NCBI RefSeq assembly: GCF_013393905.1
Contig: NZ_CP040278.1
Coordinates: 1 to 64,000 of the forward strand
DNA from: Nostoc sp. C052
GTDB taxonomy: Bacteria; Cyanobacteriota; Cyanobacteriia; Cyanobacteriales; Nostocaceae
Direction of reading: 5' to 3'
DNA length: 64,000 bases
Shown here: positions 16,457-26,700 of the stretch, piece by piece
Numbering within the stretch: the first letter of the stretch is position 1
Layout of the letters: every line of letters begins with the position of its first letter
Program-made: the position numbers and the translations under genes
Notes under the pieces: generated by a model
Told to the model about the DNA's origin: nothing
Seen by the model: the letters and a program-made list of their open reading frames with translations, nothing else
The model's database searches: none

Positions 16457-17722
16457 ATGGCAACTGATTACTCCGAACGTATTTTTAAGGCAGATGTATT
16501 TTTCCCGTTAATTCCTAATAATGACTTTTTTACTTCTGGGGAAGACGGGAAACTCAGGGGTTTAAGCTTTACAGAAGCAACTGGAACTGTAAATGCTAAA
16601 TACTTCGGGGCTAAAGGTGATTTAGTGATCGAAAAACTAACTTACGAAACCGTAGGTGTAGTTTCAGGAACTGATGATAGCGATGCTATTCAAGCAGCAC
16701 TGGATTATGCTGGTTCTTTTGTCTCTGATGATGTGACAGAAGAGTTTGAAGGAAACATTCTTTGTTACGTGCCTTATGGCAAATACTACATCACTAAAAC
16801 TTTAATAGTTCCACCAAACGTAGTATTGCAAGCTGATGGAATTCTCTATAACTTTTTGAGCGATCGCTACGCACCGATTGTCAAAGGTTCGCGCCACAGC
16901 CACTGTCGAAAACTGGTAGTTCATGCCAACGCTGGTTCGGGTGTGGAGTGGGGTGACGCTGCTTCTGGTTCTGCTCCTTGTTCGTCTGTTATTGATGAAT
17001 TGAAGGTTTGGCACGCTGGGGTGAACTATGATGCTCAAAAAACGCCCAATCAACAAAAATGTGGTTTGAGACTGCATGGCTTGGATTTCTTCCTTGGCAA
17101 AATTTGGATTAAAGGGGGTAATATCGGATTGCATATATCAGTAGCTAGCGATGTTTTAGCTTCGAGCTTGTTTTTGATTGGTTGTGCTTGTGGGATGGTT
17201 ATCGAAAGTGCCGAACAAATAGAATTACCGAGTTGTCGGTGGGACACAAATATCAATCAAGCATTGCAACTTGATAACTCCAATAATTGCCGAATCAGTG
17301 GTGCTGCTTTTGTAAATTCTGATAGCTATGGCAGTGCGATGTCACTAGGGGTAAGTATTGGTAAATATTCCGGAAATATCAATACCAATATCAAGGTAGA
17401 TTATACTGCCCAAAGCACTGGTGGCTATGGATTAGAAATCTCCAACGCTAAAGATTGTGCTATTCGTTTACAACTAACCAATAGCAGGAATTACGCTCAA
17501 ACTAGTGGCAATGGATCGGCTACTAGCCATTGGGTTCCGACTGAATCTGGTGCATTGCTAGCTCACAACATTGGTACTTTGTATTCTTTGCAAGGCAACA
17601 ATCAAATTGAATCTGCCGCAGCAGCAATCAAGTATGGAAGTAATTTATCCGGCTTTATCGACATAGAGTTGGCAAAAAGTAGTGATATCATTGCTACAGA
17701 AGGGACACCTTATATAGGGTGA
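16457..17722 (+). CDS. Tailspike-like protein with pectin-lyase fold
   Basis: The 421-residue protein starts MATDYSERIFKADVFFP, a variant of the anchor start of the three fibre proteins. The Pectate_lyase_3 signature follows: NAKYFGAKGD near residue 45 and GTDDSDAIQAALDYA near 71-85. The rest is repetitive short strands with N- and S-rich turns (LDNSNNCRISGAAF; LEISNAKDCAI) as expected of a right-handed beta-helix. Such tailspikes bind or cleave capsular or sheath polysaccharide. Catalytic residues cannot be assigned from sequence alone. It is divergent from the stand-alone anchor gene and terminated at 17752. Confidence 0.78.
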   Translation: MATDYSERIFKADVFFPLIPNNDFFTSGEDGKLRGLSFTEATGTVNAKYFGAKGDLVIEKLTYETVGVVSGTDDSDAIQAALDYAGSFVSDDVTEEFEGNILCYVPYGKYYITKTLIVPPNVVLQADGILYNFLSDRYAPIVKGSRHSHCRKLVVHANAGSGVEWGDAASGSAPCSSVIDELKVWHAGVNYDAQKTPNQQKCGLRLHGLDFFLGKIWIKGGNIGLHISVASDVLASSLFLIGCACGMVIESAEQIELPSCRWDTNINQALQLDNSNNCRISGAAFVNSDSYGSAMSLGVSIGKYSGNINTNIKVDYTAQSTGGYGLEISNAKDCAIRLQLTNSRNYAQTSGNGSATSHWVPTESGALLAHNIGTLYSLQGNNQIESAAAAIKYGSNLSGFIDIELAKSSDIIATEGTPYIG

Positions 17723-17751
17723 TGCCTCGTAGACGCACTAAAACAAGAAAG

Positions 17752-17777
17752 CCCCCACCTATTAGGTGGGGGTTTTT
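17752..17777. terminator. Strong terminator
   Basis: CCCCCACCT and AGGTGGGGG arms with loop ATTA are followed by TTTTTG. It ends the tailspike gene; the opposite strand gives CTTTCTT and may end the leftward genes starting at 18973. Confidence 0.85.
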
Positions 17778-17796
17778 GTATTAGCTAGATAATAGT

Positions 17797-18408
17797 TTAA
17801 TCGCGATCGCGAATTTCCTCAATCAATGAAGCAACAATACCTCCATCGATTCTTTCTGGCACACCATATTTATCAAACATCCATGCATGAATTAAGCTTG
17901 CTGCTGCTAATCTAGCTTCTGCAACTGTTACATTAGCTTGCGAACTAGACCAAACATCGGATTCGTATGTGCGAATACCTTCTACTAATACTTGAACGGC
18001 GTTATCTAATTCGTCTGTGTTGGTGTTGGTGTGAGCTTCTGTCATTTTGTCTCCTTCTATTGGCTCCAAGCTTTTGATAAAAGCTTTCCCGGTGCTTCCT
18101 GTCATTCCGAAGTCTGTTACCCATTGAATATGGATTTCATCTTCCTTCAGAAGTTTAATATGTTTGGGCATATCAGAATAGGTTTCTATCAAAATGTGCG
18201 TCATTCCCTCAATCTTCTCGTTAACAATATAACGATTGATTAGTTTGGCGATCGCCTGATCGTAAATCTCGAAAAAATCCTTAGCGTCAATACCAGGATT
18301 CAAATTCCGATCTTTGACGAATTGGGAGTAAGACGATTGTCTATCGATCCCTCTAGCTTTGTAATCACCAGCTAATTCGCTATCTGAAAATTGTTGTAAA
18401 TTTGGCAT
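17797..18408 (-). CDS. Hypothetical protein (203 aa)
   Basis: No family was recognised. The N-terminal 125 residues are mixed alpha/beta. The C-terminal 80 residues (from MTEAHTNTNTDEL) are helical and might be a separate domain (VAEARLAAASLIHAWMFDKYG). I chose ATG 18408 rather than TTG 18420 because a hairpin (AACCAG-GATAAT-CTGGTT, 18419-18436) sits just upstream. It is last of three leftward genes spaced by a few bases, so it is probably co-transcribed with the zinc-ribbon protein at 18632-18973. Confidence 0.6.
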   Translation of the reverse strand: MPNLQQFSDSELAGDYKARGIDRQSSYSQFVKDRNLNPGIDAKDFFEIYDQAIAKLINRYIVNEKIEGMTHILIETYSDMPKHIKLLKEDEIHIQWVTDFGMTGSTGKAFIKSLEPIEGDKMTEAHTNTNTDELDNAVQVLVEGIRTYESDVWSSSQANVTVAEARLAAASLIHAWMFDKYGVPERIDGGIVASLIEEIRDRD

Positions 18409-18425
18409 TGTTTGTAACAACCAGA

Positions 18426-18629
18426 TTATCCTGGTTGATTATAGGGATGTTCGTCGAAAATCTTTCTTCTTTCTTCATCATTTGCTGCTGCATCTACTTT
18501 GTCCCAAAATTCTTCAGCAATTAAAACTTGCTCTTGAATCACCTTGGGAAGTTGACTAAAAGCGACAAATTCTTGATTGTAGATGTAAAGCTGTTGCTTT
18601 GGCTTACCTTTTTCTGATCGGATTTCCAT
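18426..18629 (-). CDS. Hypothetical protein (67 aa)
   Basis: A small charged protein: beta-like N-terminus (GKPKQQLYIYNQEFVAFSQL) and a helical C-terminus (QVLIAEEFWDKVDAAANDEE). Its ATG follows the upstream stop by two bases (TAATTATG), indicating translational coupling with the zinc-ribbon gene. No family recognised. Confidence 0.6.
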   Translation of the reverse strand: MEIRSEKGKPKQQLYIYNQEFVAFSQLPKVIQEQVLIAEEFWDKVDAAANDEERRKIFDEHPYNQPG

Positions 18630-18631
18630 AA

Positions 18632-18973
18632 TTATTCGCCCATTTCAAAATCAGCAATTGTGATATTTGCCTCGATGCCAAATTCTTCCCAGAACTTTCT
18701 GCTAGCTTCTTTGTAGCATTCTGCATCATCCTTACCTTCTACTTGGTAAGTGTTTTGATGGGTCGCATTTCTAGAACTTGGGCGAACCTGGGAATGCGGA
18801 TCGTAAGCACAAAATACTTCTATTTTCATGCTTGCTTGTTTGAACGGAAGTTTGGGCTTTTTGGATTTACATAAATCACAAATTATCTCATCAACTCCTA
18901 AATTTTCTGTAGAGCCGCAATTGTCGCAGCTAGGAGTAAAACTAATCAAGAATGTTGGCGTATTTTCTGGCAT
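18632..18973 (-). CDS. Zinc-ribbon protein (113 aa)
   Basis: Two CxxC knuckles (CDNCGSTENLG and CDLCKSKKP) form a treble-clef or zinc-ribbon element near the N-terminus. A small alpha/beta domain follows (MKIEVFCAYDP; YQVEGKDDAECYKEASRKFW). I place the start at ATG 18973, five bases after GGAGG; an ATG four codons upstream contains that Shine-Dalgarno. It heads a three-gene leftward operon. Another protein here, 49942-50301, has a comparable CxxCGS/CxxC element. Function unknown; protein or nucleic-acid binding is plausible. Confidence 0.62.
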   Translation of the reverse strand: MPENTPTFLISFTPSCDNCGSTENLGVDEIICDLCKSKKPKLPFKQASMKIEVFCAYDPHSQVRPSSRNATHQNTYQVEGKDDAECYKEASRKFWEEFGIEANITIADFEMGE

Positions 18974-18987
18974 TTTATCCTCCATAT

Positions 18988-19008
18988 ACTAGTAGATAAC
19001 CTACTAGT
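18988..19008. promoter_or_regulatory. Candidate operator upstream of the zinc-ribbon operon
   Basis: ACTAGTAG and CTACTAGT form a perfect 8-base inverted repeat with a 5-base spacer, placed just upstream of the GGAGG of the 18973 gene. It could bind a repressor or form a 5'UTR hairpin. Confidence 0.4.
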
Positions 19009-19080
19009 ATAAGTATATCATTTTTGTAAGTATAAAAATTGATGCAGCCTTACTGTAACCTGTTTCTAGATAATATAAAT

Positions 19081-19089
19081 TGCTACAAT
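19081..19089 (+). promoter_or_regulatory. Extended -10 promoter for the 19113 gene
   Basis: TGCTACAAT, identical to the tape-measure promoter box at 20697-20705, lies 24 bases before ATG 19113. No good -35 box is present. Confidence 0.5.
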
Positions 19090-19112
19090 ATGTATAGTTA
19101 CGTAAGAAAAAT

Positions 19113-19349
19113 ATGGATATAATTTGGCATTCAAATGTCAACCCCCAAACAGATTTACAGCAGGATGATGTAATAGTTCTTTTGAGTGGAATTGATAATT
19201 GTGAAGTCGAGTTAAGACTATTTGGAATTAAAGTCCAAAAAGCCTTGATTTTTTACACAATAGCCGATATAGGCGCACACAAAAAACTAGTTACTTTAGA
19301 AAGAATGTGCGAAGTTTTAGAAATGGTAAAAGCTTTGCAGTTTCGATAA
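19113..19349 (+). CDS. Hypothetical protein (78 aa)
   Basis: A small alpha/beta protein (MDIIWHSNVNPQTDLQQDDV; KALIFYTIADIGAHKKL; a C-terminal helix RMCEVLEMVKALQF). No family recognised. It has its own extended -10 promoter, lacks a Shine-Dalgarno, and is followed 34 bases later by the next rightward gene. Confidence 0.5.
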   Translation: MDIIWHSNVNPQTDLQQDDVIVLLSGIDNCEVELRLFGIKVQKALIFYTIADIGAHKKLVTLERMCEVLEMVKALQFR

Positions 19350-19382
19350 ACCGAGAAAACTCAACAATTAATGGAGAGCAAG

Positions 19383-20090
19383 ATGACAAATAAAACAAAA
19401 TTCAAAGTTGTTAAAATTACTTTTCTTTCTACAGATGGTTGGACTGATGACCCAATCGATTTGCCTGTCGAATTTATAGGTGAAGATGCTTGGAGACAGG
19501 CTAATACTTATTTACGATATTGGGCATTAACCATGCCTACTATAGCAGGACGGAGCAGCAATCAAATAGTAGATTTTGATTTGGAGTTTGAAAATCAAAA
19601 TTCTTACCCTAGAGGAATGTATCTTTTGCATGGCAATGACTTGCCTTGTTTGGCAACTCATATTATAAAATATCAGTCCAATGCTTTGAGCGTGAAAAAA
19701 TCGTTGATTTACACTGACCAGCAATGGGAAGAGATGCAAAATTCGATAAAGGATCTTTTGGATAACTATGAATTGAAGCAGAATGTCGGATATTGCCCCG
19801 AAACGTTGCAGAGGTTATTGGACATAGCTTACAATAGCCCGATGCTATTTGACTATGGAACGGAAAAAAATCCTATGGAATTTCGTCTGCAAGGTGTTTC
19901 TATATGGCTCAAGATTGCCTACAAGAACATGCAGGGGACTCCATCAGAGGTACATGCCCAAAACAACAAAATTTACTATTTTACAGATTCTATTGGGGGG
20001 ACATATTATAAATACCCCCAAGACGCTGCCTCTGATTTAGAAGTAGTTAGATTTGCAAAGGTTTTTTTCACCAAGGCAGATATATTATGA
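19383..20090 (+). CDS. Hypothetical protein (235 aa)
   Basis: The reading frame is long and well formed. Compositional features include a conserved-looking GWTDDPIDLPVEF segment near residue 20 and an alpha/beta C-terminal region ending in a YKYPQDAASDLEVVRFAKVF helix. No family recognised. The start is taken at ATG 19383, preceded by GGAGAGCAAG; an in-frame ATG at 19371 overlaps that ribosome-binding block. It is probably co-transcribed with the small gene upstream. Confidence 0.62.
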   Translation: MTNKTKFKVVKITFLSTDGWTDDPIDLPVEFIGEDAWRQANTYLRYWALTMPTIAGRSSNQIVDFDLEFENQNSYPRGMYLLHGNDLPCLATHIIKYQSNALSVKKSLIYTDQQWEEMQNSIKDLLDNYELKQNVGYCPETLQRLLDIAYNSPMLFDYGTEKNPMEFRLQGVSIWLKIAYKNMQGTPSEVHAQNNKIYYFTDSIGGTYYKYPQDAASDLEVVRFAKVFFTKADIL

Positions 20091-20169
20091 TTCTAAGTTA
20101 GCGAGATTTACTGGAAAGTGCGGTTAAATTTAACCGCCTTTTTTATGTAGTTATACTCTGGAGAGCAAA

Positions 20170-20604
20170 ATGGCAAGTCCTCCCATCTTCAATTTTGGCA
20201 ATCACAACCTTAATACTGCAAAGTTACCGCCCAATACCACCCTAGAAGATATCAGCAATTTTATCGTTAGAGATTGGGAAAAAATGGCAGATTTTGCATA
20301 CAGTGCTTTCCTGCGATACGGAAAAGGGATGACGCTGTTCTACTGGGACGATCCCGAAAAAAATGGATTTTACTATTTCCCAATTAACGAGCTATACAAA
20401 CATTTCAATGAGAATGTCATCGAATCTGCGAAAAAATACGAGCCAACTGCTTATGTATTTTTAGCAATCGCTTGGTATTCTGATAGTACAAAAACGGCAC
20501 ACACTACTATGTTTTTGAATGTGTTTATGATGAATCGGGATATGCCGATCGATATTTACCACCGAAATCGCGGCAAAGAAAATAGTATTACTGCCAAAAA
20601 TTAA
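20170..20604 (+). CDS. Hypothetical protein (144 aa)
   Basis: A soluble protein with an aromatic core (FLRYGKGMTLFYWDDPEKNG, FLAIAWYSDSTKTAHTT). The start is well supported by GGAGAGCAAA-ATG. It is the last gene before a strong terminator and the tape-measure promoter. No family recognised. Position suggests a tail-related accessory role, but nothing in the sequence shows it. Confidence 0.6.
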   Translation: MASPPIFNFGNHNLNTAKLPPNTTLEDISNFIVRDWEKMADFAYSAFLRYGKGMTLFYWDDPEKNGFYYFPINELYKHFNENVIESAKKYEPTAYVFLAIAWYSDSTKTAHTTMFLNVFMMNRDMPIDIYHRNRGKENSITAKN

Positions 20605-20612
20605 TTTCATAA

Positions 20613-20646
20613 AACCCCTTATCTGATTCCATAGATAAGGGGTTCG
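20613..20646 (+). terminator. Terminator before the tape-measure gene
   Basis: AACCCCTTATCT and AGATAAGGGGTT arms with an 8-base loop are followed by CGTTTGT. It separates the small rightward genes from the tape-measure transcription unit. Confidence 0.7.
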
Positions 20647-20696
20647 TTTGTATAAAGGGGTTGCAAAATAAGCAACTTTCAATATATTAACCCGTT

Positions 20697-20765
20697 TGCT
20701 ACAATAAACCAGATTAATTATTTAAATATCAAGGCAAGCCGCTTCTCAAGAGCGGCTATTTTTGT
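20697..20765 (+). promoter_or_regulatory. Promoter and terminator-like leader of the tape-measure gene
   Basis: The extended -10 TGCTACAAT (20697-20705) predicts a leader of about 54 bases. In it ATATCAAGGC precedes a hairpin with arms AGCCGCT and AGCGGCT (20737-20757) followed by ATTTTTG. One base later the ATG at 20766 begins, so there is no Shine-Dalgarno. A transcript must pass a complete intrinsic-terminator structure before entering a 24.5-kb gene. Confidence 0.6.
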
Positions 20766-23700
20766 ATGGAAACTGATTTCTGGGGTTTGTCCGCGCAGTT
20801 TGAGTTTGCCACAACCAACACTACAAAACAAAATTTACGTACTATATTGTCTCAATTAAATGGGATTGAAACTGCTGTTGACAGGCTTTCTAGGACGACC
20901 CAAAGCACTGATATTGGAGCGCAAATCAGCCAACAAATGTCGCAATCTACTAGAAGTACCGCTAGAACTTCTAGAGCAATGGATCAAATGGGCGATGCCT
21001 TTCGCGTTGCTCAAAAACGCATTGAACCACTCAAACGAGAATTTAGAGCTTTACAAAAAGAAGTACGTTTAGTTGATTTTGGCGAACTGACAGACGACCA
21101 GCAATTCAAAAGAGCCAAAACTCAAGTTAATGCCTACGTTCAATCTTTGAAACGGTTAGAAGAACAAGTTCAAGGAAATACCACTGCCGATCGCGAATTT
21201 GTCGCCACCTTGCAACGTCAAGAGAAGGTGATGCAGAACCAACTGAAGATGCAGGATTTACAACGCGATGCTTCCAAAGCTCAATCGCGAGTTGGTGAAT
21301 TTAATTTTCTGAAAGATGCTGGCGAAGTTGTATTTAACGAAAATGTTTTGAGTAAAGGTAAGGATGCGATCGCACTTTATCAAGGTTTCGATGATACGAT
21401 GTCTGCTGTTGCTGCCACTGTCGGAGCTACAGGTAAAGAGCTTGAGACTTTACGAGAACGAGCTAATATCTTAGGTGCATCAACTCGGTTTACCGCTCAA
21501 GAAGCAGCTGAGGCGGAAGTAGCACTGGGTACGGCAGGGTTTAAAACCAACCAAATTTTGACTGCTGTAGGATCGACGTTGAGCTTGGCTTCGGCAGGGC
21601 AATTGGAGTTGGCTGAAGCCACTGGAATTTCTACTAACATCTTGAGTGGGTTCCGAATGGAAACCCAAGAGGTAGGACACTTAACTGATGTTTTGGCTAG
21701 AGCCTCTGCTGATTCCAATACAAATATTCAACAATTAGGGATAGCGATGAGCTATGCTGCGCCGAATGCTAAATTATTCGGCGCATCGGTAGAAGAGACA
21801 TCTGCGTTGATCGGCGTCATGTCCAATGCGGGAATTCAAGCAGATAAGGCTGGGACTGCTGCTAGAGGAGCATTCTTAAGATTAGCGTCGCCAACCAAAG
21901 CGGGTAGTGCTGCCCTAGCAGAATTTGGAATTGAGCTTACCAGCAGTAATGGCGATATGCGAAATATTATTGAAATTCTAAATGAATTCAACGATAAATT
22001 GCAAATAGATCCGACAGCATTAAAATCTCTGCAAAATGCTGGAGACGATATTGAGGCGATCGCGGAAGTATCGCAATCGAAGCAAGTTAAATCTTTGAAG
22101 GATGTTTTCGGCACTACTGCTTTGTCTGGTGTTGCTGCTGCCTTGGGTCAGATTAACGAGTTAAATCGACTAGCCCTAGCAGATATTGGGAGTTCTAGTA
22201 ATACCGAGCAGATGATTCAATATTTCACCCAAATCAAAGGCTTGAAGCTGAATGAAGGTGAAGATATTTTTAGTGCTGTTTCTCGTGCTGCACCCAATTA
22301 CCAAGCAGCAGTAGGGATGATTAACGAAGCGAATGTAGCTTTGCTAAAAGGAAATTTAAAAACTCTAAATAAATCCGATATTCAAAAACTGCAAGATTAC
22401 CTGAAAGTATCTCCAGATGAAAATCTGTTGGATGCAATGATCACGCAATCACCCAACGCAGACATAGCTATAGCCAGAGTATCGTCAGCGATGGAGCAGA
22501 TGGGAATTGAATTTAAAACTAAAACTGGTTCTGCCAAAATCATGGCATCAATCATGGAAGATAACCTTGCAGGTTCCTTCCGTTCTTTGAGTTCTGCTAT
22601 CGAAGCGGTGCAAATAGGATTTATTGAGCCACTTGCACCTTTGATTCGGAGTATCACCGATGCCCTGACTCAATTGGCTTTATTTTTAGCAAATTTACCT
22701 GCTCCGGTCAGGGGTGTAATTAGCGTCACAGCGTTGTTGACAGTAGGGCTGGGAGCATTGGCTGTCACCATTGGAACTGTCGGTGCAGCTTTATTTGGGT
22801 TCCAACAAGCTCTTTCCGTGGCTAATTTGGCATCTACCTCAATGGCAGCTAGTCTGATCCCCCTAACTGGCTTTTTCGAAACTACCCAGGATGCTTTTAA
22901 AGGTACAAACTCACTAGAAACCTTTTTTGTTGGAAATCGGACTTTAGCAAGAGATTTTGAAAAAGCGACAACTTCGACATTTCAACAAACCACTTTTGGG
23001 TTACGAGCATTAGCAAGTCAAGCAGTCCGGACTAGCCAAGCCTTCTTACTGCTGTCCCGATCTATTGTGCTTTCTCCTTTAGGAATCGCCGTTGGTTCAT
23101 TTATTCTGTTGAATGCTCTGATCGAGCAAGTAGTTCCTGGGTTTAACTTATTGGGAACTGTGTTGAGTGCGATCGCCGCACCAGTGGGTTTTGTTTTTGG
23201 TTTGATTAAGGGATTAACTCAATCGTTGTTGGACTTTTTGGGAATTAGTACCTCTGGAGGGTTTAGAGCGATCACGCCATTGTTCACAACTGTTGCCAAT
23301 GCAATTAAGATGGCAGCAGATTCATTTGTACTTTTCTCTAATAAAGGGGAAGAGATTGGTAAAAGCTTAGGCGATGCCATTCTCTTCCCCTTTGTGTTTG
23401 CTGGTGAGAAGATCGTGGCAATTTGGGAAGGGACAATATCGGCGATTCGGAATGTGCTGAAACCGTTTGCTGACTTTGTGCAATATATTGGGCAACTGTT
23501 GGTGAGTGCCTTAGCAGAAAATTCACCAGGGCCAACTTACCAGATTCGCGAGAAATGGGGAATGACGGTAGAGTTCCTCCAGAATCTGTTTGTGAGATTA
23601 CGGAATTCCGCAGCGGCAGTCGGAAGGGGTTTTGTGGAGATGATTCCGACGTTGGATCGGATGGTTTTACCGTTTTTGCAACTTGGACTAGCTGTCGCAA

Positions 23701-26700
23701 GATTAGCAGTGATCGTTGATCCGATTCATGCCTTAATTGCTTCCGCCAGCTTGTACTTTTTCCAGGGAATTATTGAAAGCATTGGTAAATCTTACGCTGA
23801 AGCGTTACCAGTCTTTCTGCGAACAATAATGTCTCTACTAAAAGTTGAACTTATATTTGTTTTTGTTCAAGGTTTTATCAATCCAACTCAGTTACTGATT
23901 GCTACTGTTTTAGCTGCCATTGCTGGCAACTTTATCCCACAGATAGCTCAAGTTCTCTTGAAAGCTGGTGCCTTAATTGCCAGCATTTGGGATAGGACGG
24001 TTAAAGCAATACAGGATAGATTGAGTCCTTTGATTCGCTTTGTCCAAGGGATAGGACAGTTACTGGTGAGTGCTTTAGCAGAGAATTCACCAGGGCCAAC
24101 TTACCAGATTCGCGAGAAGTGGGGGATGACGGTAGAGTTCCTCCAAAATCTGTTTGTGAGATTACGGGATTCTGCTATTTTGGTCAATCAAGCCTTCATC
24201 GGGATTGGGGATGTATCCAGTGAAGACCAGATGGTGGCGAAACAACGGATATTTGAAACCACTATCAGTTTGTTGATTGCCGGAGCAAGTCAGTTAAAAC
24301 CAATTGGTGGCTTGTTTAGTTCGTTTGGAGAACTGCAAACGCGATTAATCAACGATTCGATTAAAAATTTAGATTTATTAGGATTTACCTTATTAACGAT
24401 CGCCTCTCTTCCTGCGACGCTCATTCCCCAGTTAAGGGAAGAGGCAGCTTTGATTGTCCCGGAATTGGCGCGATTGATTAATAGCGGTATCCCTAGAGCG
24501 ATTGCTTTTGGCTTACCTGGGGCAATTGCGATCGCCATTTCTACTGGTGTGCTACGAGGGTTTGAGGAAGGGGTAGCAAAATTTGTCGATATCTTGCCTG
24601 TCTTGGGAATGCAAATTACCCAAGGGTTTTACAACTTATTCGACACCAATTTAAAACAAATTATCAATGAGGCTCTCAGCCAGGGAGTTACTGAATTTAT
24701 TCGCAGTATGCCCAGCTTATTTCCTGGTGCAGCTACTTTTACTTTTAAGTTTGACTTTGATAAAACTTATACACAATTCCAAGAAAATTTAAACAATTTT
24801 CTGGTGCTGTTGCGAACCTACCTTAAAGGTGTGGGTAGTACAGCACAGGAAGTTGGCAAAATTATCCAATCAGCCCTAGAGCCAATTTTATCTTTCCAAA
24901 TATTCCCGGCACTCCTACCGCCATTGGTGCCGTTTCTAACGGTGATTATCCCAGCCAGGAAAGCATTGGAAGAGTTGTTCGCTTCTCCTGCCCTCAAAGG
25001 GGTGATGCAATTTTTAACTAGCAGTATTTTGCCAGCAGCACTGAAAACATTGGGTGCTGTGATTTATTCAGTTATTTATGTATTTAATGCTTTAGTAACT
25101 TTACCAATTACCGCAGTTATTCAAGAATTGAGCAAAGGGGTGGTATCAGCCTTTGGAGCAGCGAGAGCTTTCTTACCGCAGTTGCCGGGAATTATTGCTA
25201 GAGCAACAGTTAGTGCAATTTTAAATATCACTAGCGCGATCGCTATATTGCTAGAAAGGATTCCCATTGTTGGTAAGGCTTTGTCAACGGTATTTTTGGG
25301 TACTGTCAACCTAATCCTGGCAGCAGCGCCACGTTATTTTAATTTATTAATCAGATTTTTCCCGATTGAGCAATTTAAGGCATTAATTCCGGCATATTTG
25401 AAAGTGGTGACAGAGATTGCTGGCGGCATCCTTTATGTATTGAGAGAGGGTTTAGCTCCAGTTGCTCAATTAATTTTGAAAGCGTTTGACCCTCGCGTTG
25501 CCTTCCAACTCTTAAATTTATATTTCCGCACCGGTGGCTTTTCTAAATTAATCCAACCAGATAAAATTCTCGGTTTTACCACAGGGTTTAACTATATCAA
25601 CCCGTTTGACTTGTTCTTCGGTGGTAAAAAGCTATTTAACTCTCTGCTGCGAATTGGATTGCAAACGGCGATTCCCATCGATTTTGTCAAACGCAAGCAA
25701 GCTGAACTTTTCCAAGTTTTGGCAAGTCCAGAAGATTTGGCTGTGGCCATGCGACAGTCCAGACTGTTGAACAAGCAAATGCTTGTACCGATTGAGAAAA
25801 TCCTAGAATCGCAAGTCCCCTTTGTCAGGGTTTTGATCAATCTGCTGCGTGGCTTAATGCTAGTTTCGCCAGTTGTCCAAATAGTTGGACGTTTGGCAAT
25901 GGCCACGATTTTCTGGTACACGGTACTGAAACCACTTAACAAAGAAATTCTCGAAGCGATCGCCAATACACAGGTATTTGGAGTTAGTCTTTCTCCTGTG
26001 GCCACTACGTTATCAGTGATGCGGTTCATTGTGGTGGATGTTGGCGAGAAGCTGTTTGCTTTTGCCAAACAAGTTCCAGGGTACATAAAAGCCATCCAAT
26101 CTGCATTCAACTTGATTGGATTGGTGGTTGGGGTGACAACTCATGAATTGGTGGGCATCTCCTCAATTTTGGCGAATATCTTTAAGGCGACAATCGGGAA
26201 CTTCTTGCTGCTGATTCCGATTGGGGTAACTGCTGCCTTGGATGTTGCCTTGATGGTATTGCGAAGCAGTTTGCAGTTAATCAGAATCAAAACCGAACAA
26301 TACGGCGACGCGATCGTGGCACTGATGCAAGGGCATTTTGGCCCATTATTCAGACAGATAACTAGTGATATTGCTGGTGTGATCTCATTTGCGATTAACC
26401 AAACTATTGTGCGTCTTGCCAGATTGGTCATTTCTGTCTTTACCTCTGTTGTTCATACTATTAAGGCAACTTTTGCGGAAATTGGCAGATTGATTCGTGA
26501 TCCAATTGGCGAGAGCATCCGGTTACTGAATCTTTTCAAAGGACAAGTCGAGCAGATATTTGGAGACGTGACTGCAACTGTCAACGTTTATATCAAACAA
26601 CTACAGCTAGACAAGTTGGTAGGATTTGTCCGAGAATTCTGGCTGGAGTTGGGAGCAGTAGCAGACGTTTTACTGTTTATTTATGGCATCATCAACCCAT

